Positions 28,127 to 37,102 of a stretch of DNA of 64,000 nucleotides are shown piece by piece; position 1 is the stretch's first letter, and every line of letters starts with the position of its first letter. Origin of the DNA: Brachyspira pilosicoli (GTDB lineage: Bacteria > Spirochaetota > Brachyspiria > Brachyspirales > Brachyspiraceae). The notes under the pieces are model-generated. The model saw nothing but the letters and a program-made list of their open reading frames with translations, did not search any database and had not been told where the DNA came from. Where the stretch lies: NCBI RefSeq assembly GCF_008016535.1, contig NZ_SAXY01000025.1, positions 1 to 64,000 on the forward strand. Direction: 5' to 3'. A program made the translations under genes and the position numbers.

Positions 28127-29140
28127 ATGCAAGATTATAATATATGTTTATGTGCTGATAATAACTATGCAAAATATATGGGCGTTACTATGGCTTCTAT
28201 ATTAAAAAATACTGACGATGATGAAAATATTATATTTCACATAATAGAACCTAATATTTCTGAAAATACTAAAAACAAACTTTTTTCTTTAAAGAAGATA
28301 AAAGATTTTGATATAAAGTTTTACAGAGTAGAAAATAACAAATATGATAATCTAGCTATATGTTTAAGATTATTGATACCAGAATTAATTAATAATGCTG
28401 ATAAAGTATTGTATTTAGATTCTGATATTATAGTTAATGGAAGTTTAAAAGAATTGTTTTCTGTAGACATTGATAATTATTATGCATTAGTTATAAAAGA
28501 TTTATATGTAGATATATATAAAGAACACAAAGAATCTATAGGTATTGGAAAAGATAGACAATATTTTAATTCTGGCGTGTTATTATTAAATAATAAACTA
28601 TGTATAGAGGATAATATGCCAGAAAAATTTTATTCTTTTTTTGAAGAAAACAAAAGCAAACTAAAATTTATAGACCAAGATATATTAAATCATTGTTTTA
28701 TGGATAAAGCTAAATTTGTATACAGAAAATGGAATTATCTGCCATCAAAAGAGTATAATTTAAAATCTACAGAACCTACAAAAGATGAAGCTGTCATTAT
28801 TCATTTTGTTGAACATAAACCTTGGAAAGAAAAATGCGGACAGCCGTATTTTTTAGAAGATTATTGGAAATACTATCAGCTTACCCCTTGGTTTTTTGAA
28901 GAACCAATAACAGCTATTCAAACTATGATTAAGCAGCAGTTTTATGATTATGATGATATTAGATTTAGAAGTAATCATTTAAAATTATTTGGTGTTTACA
29001 CAAGCTCTAAAAAATTACAAATTGTTATTTTTGGTATAAGAATCACTATAGATGCTGTTGATTACAGAAATATATCAAAAATAGCATGGTGGATACCTGT
29101 AAAAAAATGGCGTGAAGATTTTAAAAATAAATTTAGATAA
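28127..29140 (+). CDS. Glycosyltransferase family 8 protein
   Basis: The 337-aa protein starts YNICLCADNNYAKYMGVTMA, the family-8 nucleotide-binding strand and helix. The metal motif is VLYLDSDIIVNGSLKELF near residue 97-114. FNSGVLLLNN near 145 and FIDQDILNHCF near 183 are also typical, as is the late IIHFVEHKPWKEKCG near 222. The C-terminal 80 residues resemble those of the gene at 30537. It is part of the three-gene run 27185-30223. Confidence 0.9.
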   Translation: MQDYNICLCADNNYAKYMGVTMASILKNTDDDENIIFHIIEPNISENTKNKLFSLKKIKDFDIKFYRVENNKYDNLAICLRLLIPELINNADKVLYLDSDIIVNGSLKELFSVDIDNYYALVIKDLYVDIYKEHKESIGIGKDRQYFNSGVLLLNNKLCIEDNMPEKFYSFFEENKSKLKFIDQDILNHCFMDKAKFVYRKWNYLPSKEYNLKSTEPTKDEAVIIHFVEHKPWKEKCGQPYFLEDYWKYYQLTPWFFEEPITAIQTMIKQQFYDYDDIRFRSNHLKLFGVYTSSKKLQIVIFGIRITIDAVDYRNISKIAWWIPVKKWREDFKNKFR

Positions 29141-29155
29141 AATAAGAATATAAAT

Positions 29156-30223
29156 ATGATAAAAGTAAGTATAATAATATTAGTTTACAATACTGAACAA
29201 TATTTAGAAAAATGCTTAAATAGTGTTATCAATCAAACTCTTAAAGAAATTGAAATTATATGCATAGATGATAAAAGCACAGATAACAGCATTAATATAA
29301 TAAAAGAATTTCAAAAGAAAGATAATAGAATAATACTTATAGAAAGCGAAAAAAATATGGGCATGGGCTATAATAGAGATGTTGGAATAAAACAAGCAAA
29401 AGGAGAATATATAGGCTTTGTAGATTCTGATGATTATGTAAATGAAAATTATTTTTATGAATTATATAGTACATCAAAAAAATATAATAGCGATTTAACA
29501 AAAACAGAAAATATAGAAACATATAATAAAAATTATGAAATAAAAACAAATTTAAAAAGCCAAAATGAACCCATAGAAGAAGGATTATATGAGTTATCAA
29601 TCGCTGATTTCATCAATTCAATGAATATTACTAAACCAAATAATAAACCAATAACAACGACTGTATGGAGTAAATTATTAAAAAGAGAATTTATTTTAAA
29701 AAACAATATAATGTTTAATTCTATAAGAAATGGTGAAGATTTATGCTTCATATTAACTGTGTTGGCTTTTAATCCTATTATAGCTATAAATAATAAAGCC
29801 GTATACAATTGCGTACAAAGAAATAAAGAAGGTACACATATAGTAAATAAAGATTATATAGGAAATATTATAGAAATTTCTAATGAATCTTTAAAAGCTT
29901 ATTATCAAAACAACAGAAAATATATTGGTTATGTATTTGATATTATTGTATATATGCTGTTTAATACTATAAATAGCTTATATTCAAAGGAAAATATTAA
30001 AAAAGAGTATAATAGAATATATAAACTATTCAAAAATATAAACCTAAATAAAAATGATTTAAAAGCATCAAATGCTTATCTAAAAAATGCTTACTTTAAA
30101 ACATTAGAAAAAAATAATTATAAAACTTTTTATTACTACTTCGTCACTTTGTATAAAACTATAAGAAAATGTACCCCATCTTTCATATTAAAAATACTAA
30201 GAAGCAAAAATATTATACCATAA
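29156..30223 (+). CDS. Glycosyltransferase family 2 protein
   Basis: The 355-aa protein begins KVSIIILVYNTEQYLEKCLN, the GT2 N-terminus, with IICIDDKSTDNSINI near residues 34-48 and the DxD-type IGFVDSDDYVNENYFYELY near 86-104. A possible acceptor-binding ENGEDL-type motif is present as RNGEDLCFIL near 190. Hydrophobic membrane segments are not evident, so it is likely a soluble or peripheral cytoplasmic enzyme. It starts 16 bases after the preceding GT8 gene and ends the plus-strand run. Confidence 0.9.
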   Translation: MIKVSIIILVYNTEQYLEKCLNSVINQTLKEIEIICIDDKSTDNSINIIKEFQKKDNRIILIESEKNMGMGYNRDVGIKQAKGEYIGFVDSDDYVNENYFYELYSTSKKYNSDLTKTENIETYNKNYEIKTNLKSQNEPIEEGLYELSIADFINSMNITKPNNKPITTTVWSKLLKREFILKNNIMFNSIRNGEDLCFILTVLAFNPIIAINNKAVYNCVQRNKEGTHIVNKDYIGNIIEISNESLKAYYQNNRKYIGYVFDIIVYMLFNTINSLYSKENIKKEYNRIYKLFKNINLNKNDLKASNAYLKNAYFKTLEKNNYKTFYYYFVTLYKTIRKCTPSFILKILRSKNIIP

Positions 30224-30351
30224 CAAATTAATCTAAAATATTGCTCCTGAATTTATCTCTTAATTTTTTATAGACATCTATCAAATTATTTTTTTATTAT
30301 ATAAAGTTAAATTTATATTATTCAGACTATAAAACATAATATTGAAATTCT

Positions 30352-30522
30352 TTATATTTTTAAGGATAATAATTTATTTTTATTTTCTTCTGTTATTCCG
30401 CCGTCTAGTAAATGAAAATATATTTCTTCATCTTCTTTAGAATTTGAAAGTATTGAAGCAATAGTTGTACCCATATATTTTGCATAATTATCATCTGCTG
30501 ATAAACATATATCCATTCGCAT
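30352..30522 (-). pseudogene. Truncated family-8 glycosyltransferase start
   Basis: A 56-codon frame with an AAGGA ribosome site reads MRMDICLSADDNYAKYMGTT and continues IASILSNSKEDEE, matching the first 56 residues of the GT8 proteins at 28127 and 31562. It ends at a stop (30352-30354) just after KLLSLKI, before the DxD motif. It is too short to be an enzyme and looks like a deletion remnant directly downstream of the intact gene at 30537. Confidence 0.8.
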
Positions 30523-30536
30523 AAAATTATCCTTTA

Positions 30537-31562
30537 TTAAACATCGAAAGCTCTTTTAAAAGCTTCCCTCCACTTCCTTACTGGTATAAACCAAGCTATT
30601 TTATTTACATTCTTAAAACTCATTTCTATTCGTATCTTTATAAAAAATATCACTATCTCTAAAGTATTTCTATTATGATAAACACCAAAACATCTTACAT
30701 CATTTATTTTTAATTTAGCCTCTTCATAATCTCCGTACTTTTGAGCCAATATAGTTTGTATAGCATCTATAGGCCGCTCCAAAAACCAAGGTGTTAATTG
30801 ATAATATTTCCAAAACTCATCAGCAAAAAAAGAAACATTACATTCTTTTTTCCAAGGTTTTCCTATGCAATGCATAATACTAATATTATTAATATCTGGT
30901 CTAAGTTTTCTATAGCACGATTTACTATCCAAAAAATCCCATTTTTTATCTATAAACTTTACTCTATTTTTTAAACAATAATTAAGTATATCCTGATCTT
31001 TATAGCTTAATATAGGCATAGTATCTACTGCATTATAAAATTTATCTTCTAAATTATCCTTTATCCAAAGTTTATTATTTATCATTAAAAAACCAGCATT
31101 AAAATATTTATCCGTCTTACTAAAACCTATAGGTCCTTTAACTTCATCTATCCTATCCATAACATCTTCTACTACATAAGCATAATAATCTTCCATATCA
31201 TTTAAAAACAATTCTCTTAAGCTTGAATTAATTATCATATCTCCGTCTAAATATACTATCTTTTCAGCATTAGGAATTAAAGAAGGAATTGACAATCTAA
31301 ACCAAGTAGAATTAGCCTTCATATTATATTTTGAGATATATTTAAAAATTTCTTCTTTAGGTTCTACAAAACTTATATTACAATCTCTTATTTTTTTTAA
31401 AGATAAAAGTTTTTGTTTATTTAAATCATTGATATTTTCTGAAATTATATATATATTAATATTCTCATCATCTTCAGCATTTGAAAGTAATGATGCTATT
31501 GCAGTTCCCATATATGGAGCATACCCGTCATTTGAAGCAAAACATACATTTATATCTATCAT
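30537..31562 (-). CDS. Glycosyltransferase family 8 protein
   Basis: The 341-aa protein begins INVCFASNDGYAPYMGTAIA and has the metal motif KIVYLDGDMIINSSLRELF near residue 97 (D-G-D), FNAGFLMINN near 150, SYKDQDILNYCL near 185 and the late IMHCIGKPWKKECN near 222. It is a close paralogue of the gene at 28127, including the shared C-terminal FWKYYQLTPWFLERPIDAIQ. The ribosome site is weak (AGG). It is convergent with the plus-strand glycosyltransferase run. Confidence 0.9.
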   Translation of the reverse strand: MIDINVCFASNDGYAPYMGTAIASLLSNAEDDENINIYIISENINDLNKQKLLSLKKIRDCNISFVEPKEEIFKYISKYNMKANSTWFRLSIPSLIPNAEKIVYLDGDMIINSSLRELFLNDMEDYYAYVVEDVMDRIDEVKGPIGFSKTDKYFNAGFLMINNKLWIKDNLEDKFYNAVDTMPILSYKDQDILNYCLKNRVKFIDKKWDFLDSKSCYRKLRPDINNISIMHCIGKPWKKECNVSFFADEFWKYYQLTPWFLERPIDAIQTILAQKYGDYEEAKLKINDVRCFGVYHNRNTLEIVIFFIKIRIEMSFKNVNKIAWFIPVRKWREAFKRAFDV

Positions 31563-31633
31563 AACATACCTATAAAATTAAAAATTACTATAAATATTTA
31601 CATTTTGAAATATATATTATTTTATATAAAAAA

Positions 31634-31660
31634 ACAATAATAAATAAATAAATAAATAAT
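31634..31660. repeat. AAAT tetranucleotide tract
   Basis: About five AAATA-type units lie upstream of the minus-strand glycosyltransferase. Slippage could alter upstream spacing, but no promoter element is clear. Confidence 0.5.
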
Positions 31661-31698
31661 ATATATTTATATAATTAAAATTATTATAATATTTTATC

Positions 31699-31785
31699 TA
31701 TTCAAATAGTGTTTAAATAATAATTGTTTTGTAGAATAAAGGCTAACTCCTTTAATAGGGCTAATTTTTAAAGTAATGGTTGCTA
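31699..31785 (+). repeat. Direct repeat, right copy, flanking the glycosyltransferase cluster
   Basis: Matches 26985-27070 in the same orientation, with shared GTTTAAATAATAATTGTTTT and AATTTTTAAAGTAAT. The pair could have mediated duplication or loss of the glycosyltransferase cassette. Confidence 0.7.
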
Positions 31786-31836
31786 TTTTTATTTTTTTGT
31801 TTTTCACAATAAGATATCTCTCACGAACGGAATTAA

Positions 31837-32148
31837 TTATCTCTTCCGACAAACCCAAAATATTTTTCTAAAAAAAGAGGTATACAATTTATTATACAAT
31901 TGAAAAGACTTTAATTTTTTTAAAGCATTACTATAGTAAAATTTTAAAAATAAATTTGTTGGCCTACAATTATTATCTCTATAAATATGCATAAATAATT
32001 CTTTAAAATAATTAAATATATCCTCTGAATAACTATTAACAAAATAAAAAAATAAATGATTAAATAAAAAATTTTTTAAATAATATTCATATCTTAATGC
32101 ATGCGTATGATAATGCTCTATTAAATATGGAAATAAATCATAAGCCAA
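31837..32148 (-). pseudogene. C-terminal fragment, possibly of a glycosyltransferase
   Basis: This 103-codon open frame begins just beyond the valS stop with no ATG or ribosome site; the only start is a TTG. It reads ALRYEYYLKNFLFNHLFFYF then SYSEDIFNYFKELF, a Tyr/Phe-rich helical tail like those at the end of GT2 proteins here. It is probably the remnant of a longer gene whose front was deleted next to valS. Function cannot be assigned. Confidence 0.4.
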
Positions 32149-32175
32149 GTTTTTAATTATGAAATATATTAAAAA

Positions 32176-34830
32176 TCATAGAGAAGCTAAAACTTCCTCT
32201 ATACCTTTTAATTTATCTTCAAACTCTTTTTTCTTTCTATTTTCTGTGTCTATCGCTTCTCGTCTAGCTTTACTCATAAAGTTTTCATTAGAAAGTTTTT
32301 TGTTTACAGCTTCCAAATCTTTTTTGTAACCTGCTGCTTCTTTTTCTAATCTCTTCTTCTCTGCTTCTAAATCTATTATGCCAACAAGATTAACATTGAT
32401 TTCACCGCCTTCAAATACTTTTACAAATGAACCCTTGTTTCTTTCACTATCTTTTGAAGAAACTATGTTCAATGATTCTGTAAGTGAAAGTGCTGATATA
32501 ATATCTTTATAGCTTTCTGAAGTATTTTTGAAATAATCAGAACTGTAGCGAATTATTACATCAAGTTTTTTGTTTGGTGGCAAATTAAATGATGAGCGAG
32601 AATTTCTTATTCCAGACACTATGTCTTGAATTAAGTTGAAATCTTTTTCTATATCTTCAAATATGTATTTAGCATTAGATTTTGGGTACTCTCTAATCAT
32701 CAATGCTTTTGAATCGATATTATGTTTTGGTAAATTAGAATAAATTTCTTCTGTGATAAATGGCATAAATGGGTGAATCATAGCCATTGATTCTTCAAGT
32801 ACATATAAAAGAACTGCAATAGTTTTTTCTTTTTTGCTTTCATCTTTCAAATCAAATTTACTTATCTCTATATACCAATCACAAAACTCATTCCAATAGA
32901 ATTTATAAATAGTCTGAGAAGCCTCATCAAATCTATACTCTTTTAATTTATGAGTAGTTGATTCAATAGCTTTTTGAAGCCTTGATAATATCCATTTGTC
33001 TTTATTTTCAAGTATATAACTATCTAAATCTTTTATATTAGCATTATCTTCAATGTTTCCAAAAATATATTTAGCACTGTTGTAAATTTTATTAGCAAAC
33101 TTTCCTCCCATTTTGAAAAGTTCTCTGTCAAGCCAAATATCCTGTCCGCCTAATGAAGTTATAAATGATAAAGTAAATCTAAATGCATCAGCTCCATGTT
33201 CATCTATAATTTCTATAGGGTCAATACCGTTTCCTAAACTCTTAGACATTTTTCTTCCGATTTTATCTCTTATAAGTCCGTTAAGATAAACATCTTTGAA
33301 AGGTACATCATTCATAAAATGAGTACCTGCCATAATCATTCTAGCAACCCAGAAGAATAATATATCATAACCTGTAACAAGTGCTGTAGTAGGATAGAAA
33401 TATTCTAATTCCTCATTCTTCTCTGGCCAGCCGAAAGTAGAGAAAGGCCATAACCAAGAAGAAAACCAAGTATCAAGTACATCTTCATCTTGATGAATAT
33501 TTTTAGATTTACATTTAGTACATTCTGTAATATCAGTTTTTGAAACCATCATCTCGCCGCAGTCATCACAGTACCAAACAGGAATTCTATGCCCCCACCA
33601 TAATTGTCTGCTTATACACCAATCTCTAATATCAGTCATCCAGTGATTGTAAGTGTTAATCCATCTTTCAGGATATATTTTGGTATTGCCGTCATTAACA
33701 GCCTTGTATGCTTTTTCTGCCAAAGGCTTCATTTTTACAAACCATTGGTCACTGTAATAAGGCTCTACAACATTATGACATCTGTAGCAGTGTCCTACTT
33801 GATGCTTGATATTATCTTTTCCAACGAATGCTCCTATCTCTTCAAGTTCTTTTATAATTAAATCTCTTGCCTCTTTTACAGTTTTTCCTTGATAATTAGA
33901 TGGAGTGTTTTCATTAAATGTGCCGTCTGCATTAAGTATATTTATTATTTCTAAATTATGTCTTTGAGCTATAGCAAAGTCATTAGGGTCATGTGCTGGA
34001 GTAATTTTTAAAGCTCCTGTACCGAACTCTTTATCAACATAAGTATCTTTTACTAATCTTAATTTTCTGCCTACTATAGGAAGTATTAAAACGTCTTGTT
34101 CTGTAAGATGAGCGTATCTTTCATCATCTGGGTGAACAGCAATAGCAACGTCAGCCAAAATAGTTTCAGGTCTTGTAGTAGCTATCTCAATATATTCATC
34201 TTTTCCTTCTATTTGGTATTTAACATGATACAAAGCACCAGCAACTTCTTCGTGTTCAACTTCATCATTAGCCAAAGCAGTGCCGCAGCTTGGACAATAG
34301 TTAATAAGATATTTTCCTCTATATATTAAACCCTGATTATAAAGCTCAACAAATACCTCTCTAACAGCATTGCTTAAACCTTCGTCAAGAGTAAATCTTT
34401 CTCTATCCCAATCGCATGAACAGCCTATTTTCTCTAATTGCTTTACTATTATAGAGTGATGTTCATTAGCTACTTCCCAAGTTTTTTTAACGAATGCCTC
34501 TCTTCCTAAATCATGCTTATTTTTGCCTTCAGCTTTTAATCTTCTTTCAACAACATTTTGTGTAGCAATACCCGCATGGTCAGTACCCGGCATCCATAAA
34601 GTGCATTTTCCAAGCATTCTATGGAATCTTATAAGTATATCCTGAAGCGTGTTATTGAGACCATGTCCCATATGAAGTACGCCTGTAACATTTGGAGGAG
34701 GTATGACTATAGAATATGGTTCTTTATTTTTATCCATAACTGCATGGAAAAATCCGCTTTCTTTCCAGAAATTATATAATTTGTCTTCAATGTTTTTAGG
34801 GGTATATGACTCTTCTAAAGTATGTTTCAT
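32176..34830 (-). CDS. valS: Valyl-tRNA synthetase
   Basis: The ATG at 34830 (MKHTLEESYTPKNIEDKLY) follows GAGGAAAAAGAAT and is preferred over a TTG at 34845. The 884-aa class I synthetase has the HIGH motif as PPPNVTGVLHMGHGLNNTLQ near residue 44, the editing domain with TTRPETILADVAIAVHP near 215, the KMSKS motif as GRKMSKSLGNGIDP near 530, and a C-terminal coiled coil (LEAEKKRLEKEAAGYKKDLE) near 815-880. CxxC zinc-type pairs (YCPSCG, YCDDCG, CTKCKSK) are present. It begins 26 bases after the restriction endonuclease gene, so the genes may be co-transcribed. Confidence 0.97.
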   Translation of the reverse strand: MKHTLEESYTPKNIEDKLYNFWKESGFFHAVMDKNKEPYSIVIPPPNVTGVLHMGHGLNNTLQDILIRFHRMLGKCTLWMPGTDHAGIATQNVVERRLKAEGKNKHDLGREAFVKKTWEVANEHHSIIVKQLEKIGCSCDWDRERFTLDEGLSNAVREVFVELYNQGLIYRGKYLINYCPSCGTALANDEVEHEEVAGALYHVKYQIEGKDEYIEIATTRPETILADVAIAVHPDDERYAHLTEQDVLILPIVGRKLRLVKDTYVDKEFGTGALKITPAHDPNDFAIAQRHNLEIINILNADGTFNENTPSNYQGKTVKEARDLIIKELEEIGAFVGKDNIKHQVGHCYRCHNVVEPYYSDQWFVKMKPLAEKAYKAVNDGNTKIYPERWINTYNHWMTDIRDWCISRQLWWGHRIPVWYCDDCGEMMVSKTDITECTKCKSKNIHQDEDVLDTWFSSWLWPFSTFGWPEKNEELEYFYPTTALVTGYDILFFWVARMIMAGTHFMNDVPFKDVYLNGLIRDKIGRKMSKSLGNGIDPIEIIDEHGADAFRFTLSFITSLGGQDIWLDRELFKMGGKFANKIYNSAKYIFGNIEDNANIKDLDSYILENKDKWILSRLQKAIESTTHKLKEYRFDEASQTIYKFYWNEFCDWYIEISKFDLKDESKKEKTIAVLLYVLEESMAMIHPFMPFITEEIYSNLPKHNIDSKALMIREYPKSNAKYIFEDIEKDFNLIQDIVSGIRNSRSSFNLPPNKKLDVIIRYSSDYFKNTSESYKDIISALSLTESLNIVSSKDSERNKGSFVKVFEGGEINVNLVGIIDLEAEKKRLEKEAAGYKKDLEAVNKKLSNENFMSKARREAIDTENRKKKEFEDKLKGIEEVLASL

Positions 34831-34856
34831 ATTCTTTTTCCTCAATTTTTTATATA

Positions 34857-35729
34857 TTATTTTTTTACATCTAATTTTTTTAATATTTCATTAAATTTAT
34901 TTATTATATCATTTTTAGAATGATTTTTTAATTCTAAATATTCTATATTTAATTTTGATAATTGTTTTTTATTTTGCTCACTTAAAGTATCTGCAACAAA
35001 AATATCAGAATTACGAGCTATAACAGCATCAGCTGATTCTGGATTTCCTTTACCCATCAATTTTACTTCACATCTTAACCATTTATTATCTTTTGTCAAG
35101 ATTTTAAAATCAACTTCTCTATCAAAATCTAAATTACCATCTTTTTTAAAAACTTCAGAATTAATACTACTCTTTTTTACATTACATAATTCACATAATT
35201 TCAACATCAATGGTTTTTCTACTTTTTTACCAATTGAAGACCAAGCACCTCCACGTATGGCTATTTTTTTTGTAGCTAAAGCATTTATTACTAATAAACT
35301 TTCAGCTAATGATAATTCTATAGATACATTATTATATGTGATTTTTATCTGTACATATAATGCCTCATTATCATCTATACTTAATTCATCTATTAAAGAT
35401 GTAAGATAGTCAAAATTTGATTTTGATACATCTAATACAATTTCTTTTGTTGCACTTCCATGTATATTATTTATAGTTTTTTTATTCATACCAGCATAAA
35501 TAGCTATATCTTCAGTTTTCAAATCATCTCTAACTATAAAATATTTTTTATACCATTCTAAATCAATTGAATTACTATTTAATTTTGCTTCAACTATATC
35601 TTTAAAAAACTTTATAGAAAAATCAAAAAATTTGGCATTTATAGCATTTATTATTTCACTACGATAATCATCTCCATTAATAAGTTTTTCTACAGTATCA
35701 TTTATTATTCTATCTTCAAATTTCATCAT
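34857..35729 (-). CDS. Type II restriction endonuclease (CfrBI-like, tentative)
   Basis: The 290-aa protein overlaps the methyltransferase gene by 14 bases and so is its likely partner. The C-terminal half has a PD-(D/E)xK-type core: LDFDREVDFKILTKDNKW near residue 205 supplies the Asp, and LRCEVKLMGKGNPESADAVI near 223 supplies the E-x-K. The residues between match the known spacing. SDIFVADTLSEQNKKQL follows. The N-terminal half is mostly helical. The motif style recalls the CfrBI group, but recognition sequence cannot be read from the protein. Confidence 0.72.
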   Translation of the reverse strand: MMKFEDRIINDTVEKLINGDDYRSEIINAINAKFFDFSIKFFKDIVEAKLNSNSIDLEWYKKYFIVRDDLKTEDIAIYAGMNKKTINNIHGSATKEIVLDVSKSNFDYLTSLIDELSIDDNEALYVQIKITYNNVSIELSLAESLLVINALATKKIAIRGGAWSSIGKKVEKPLMLKLCELCNVKKSSINSEVFKKDGNLDFDREVDFKILTKDNKWLRCEVKLMGKGNPESADAVIARNSDIFVADTLSEQNKKQLSKLNIEYLELKNHSKNDIINKFNEILKKLDVKK

Positions 35730-36891
35730 AAAAACCTTTATCTAATATAATATCATAATATTTTTTATTTATTTCACATAGTATTGGTAATCTTTCCATT
35801 TCTAAAGCAACTTTACCAAAAGTACCTATACCAGCAAATGGATCCAATACCGTGTCATATTTAAAAGAATAATATGTTAAAATTTTTCTACATAATTCTT
35901 CTGGAAAAACTGCAGGATGTACTTTACTTGATTTTGGAGATATATACCAACAATTTGATGTATCAATAGGAATATTTTTATCATTTGCTAATGATTTACT
36001 ATATTTTTTTATATTTTTATCCAATAAAAAATTAGAATTCTTGCGATATACCATAATACTTTCATTTATACAATTTGGCTTATAAGATAAAGGCATTCTA
36101 GTTTGTTGATAACCTCCATTTCTATTTTTTACTGTAACTTCTGGTTTTATCCACTGTATTTCATCAACAAAATAAAAATTTGATTTTAATAATAAATTAT
36201 GAAAATCAAAATGTATAGGATATCTAATACTTTCAAATTCTCTACCAACTCTTTTTGTTATAACAGGAGAAATATTAATTATTATAAATCTTCCGTCTTC
36301 TAAAACTCTATTACATTCCTTTAATGTTAAAAACATTTTATTTAAATATTCTTTATATGATTTATAATTTGAATATTCTCTAGCATTATAATATGGTGGT
36401 GATGTAAATATGAGCTGTACTTCACCATCTGGAATTTTTTTTATAGTATCTATATTATCTCCACATAACAAAGTAGGCTTAGTTATTGCTTTAATTCTAT
36501 TTGTATTAGATGCTGAAGATTTACTTTTATATTTATAATATTCTTTCATTTTTATTAAAACTTCATTATCAAAATAATTATAAATATCATCTCCTAATTT
36601 ACGAAAACTATAATTATTTTTTTGTTTATATAAACATGTACGATACATCTGATATACCAATTCCATAATATTGCATGAATATACATTATTTTTTATAAAG
36701 TTTAAAATTTTTTCATCGTTTTTCTGTCTACCTATAGAAGATACTATTTCTCTTCTTAATTCTATATTATAGTTAGAAGAATTAAACATTGATATTAATA
36801 AATCTAAATTTTCTTCTGATTTTTTTAAACCTAATTCTTTAATATCTGATAATGTATATTTATTTTTTATTATACTGATATTATTAACCAT
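35716..36891 (-). CDS. DNA methyltransferase, SPPY type (restriction-modification)
   Basis: The 391-aa protein has a helical N-terminal region of about 150 residues, then the catalytic motif IV as IFTSPPYYNAREYS near residue 183 and the SAM-binding motif I late, as DPFAGIGTFGKVALEMER near 355. This order (IV before I) and the TSPPY tetrad fit a beta-class N4-cytosine or N6-adenine methyltransferase; SPPY favours N4-cytosine. It would protect host DNA from the overlapping downstream nuclease. AAAGG precedes the ATG. It is divergent from the sugar-binding gene at 37103. Confidence 0.87.
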   Translation of the reverse strand: MVNNISIIKNKYTLSDIKELGLKKSEENLDLLISMFNSSNYNIELRREIVSSIGRQKNDEKILNFIKNNVYSCNIMELVYQMYRTCLYKQKNNYSFRKLGDDIYNYFDNEVLIKMKEYYKYKSKSSASNTNRIKAITKPTLLCGDNIDTIKKIPDGEVQLIFTSPPYYNAREYSNYKSYKEYLNKMFLTLKECNRVLEDGRFIIINISPVITKRVGREFESIRYPIHFDFHNLLLKSNFYFVDEIQWIKPEVTVKNRNGGYQQTRMPLSYKPNCINESIMVYRKNSNFLLDKNIKKYSKSLANDKNIPIDTSNCWYISPKSSKVHPAVFPEELCRKILTYYSFKYDTVLDPFAGIGTFGKVALEMERLPILCEINKKYYDIILDKGFYDEI

Positions 36892-37036
36892 AATTACCTT
36901 TAATTTTTTAATTATAATATTTTATACTATATATAATATTTTTCAATTATTAATTTTTTTATGTGTTTTATTGAATTTATCTTGATATTTAAATAAAAAT
37001 ATAATCTTAAAAAAATTGGTATATATATGTAATTAT

Positions 37037-37064
37037 TTGAATTATTATAAAAACTTGCTATACT
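37037..37064 (+). promoter_or_regulatory. Probable promoter of binding-protein gene 1
   Basis: TTGAAT at 37037-37042 and TATACT at 37059-37064 are 16 bases apart, 38 bases before the ATG. The 211-base divergent gap holds no other gene. Confidence 0.5.
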
Positions 37065-37102
37065 AATTATATAATAAATAATTACAAAAAGAGGATAGCA
37101 TT

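Noticed and set aside
34830-34860. T-box leader in front of valS
   Set aside because: Only 26 bases separate valS from the upstream gene, with no room for a T-box.
32176-36891. Integrated phage or larger defence island around the restriction-modification genes
   Set aside because: No integrase, phage structural genes or further defence genes adjoin them.
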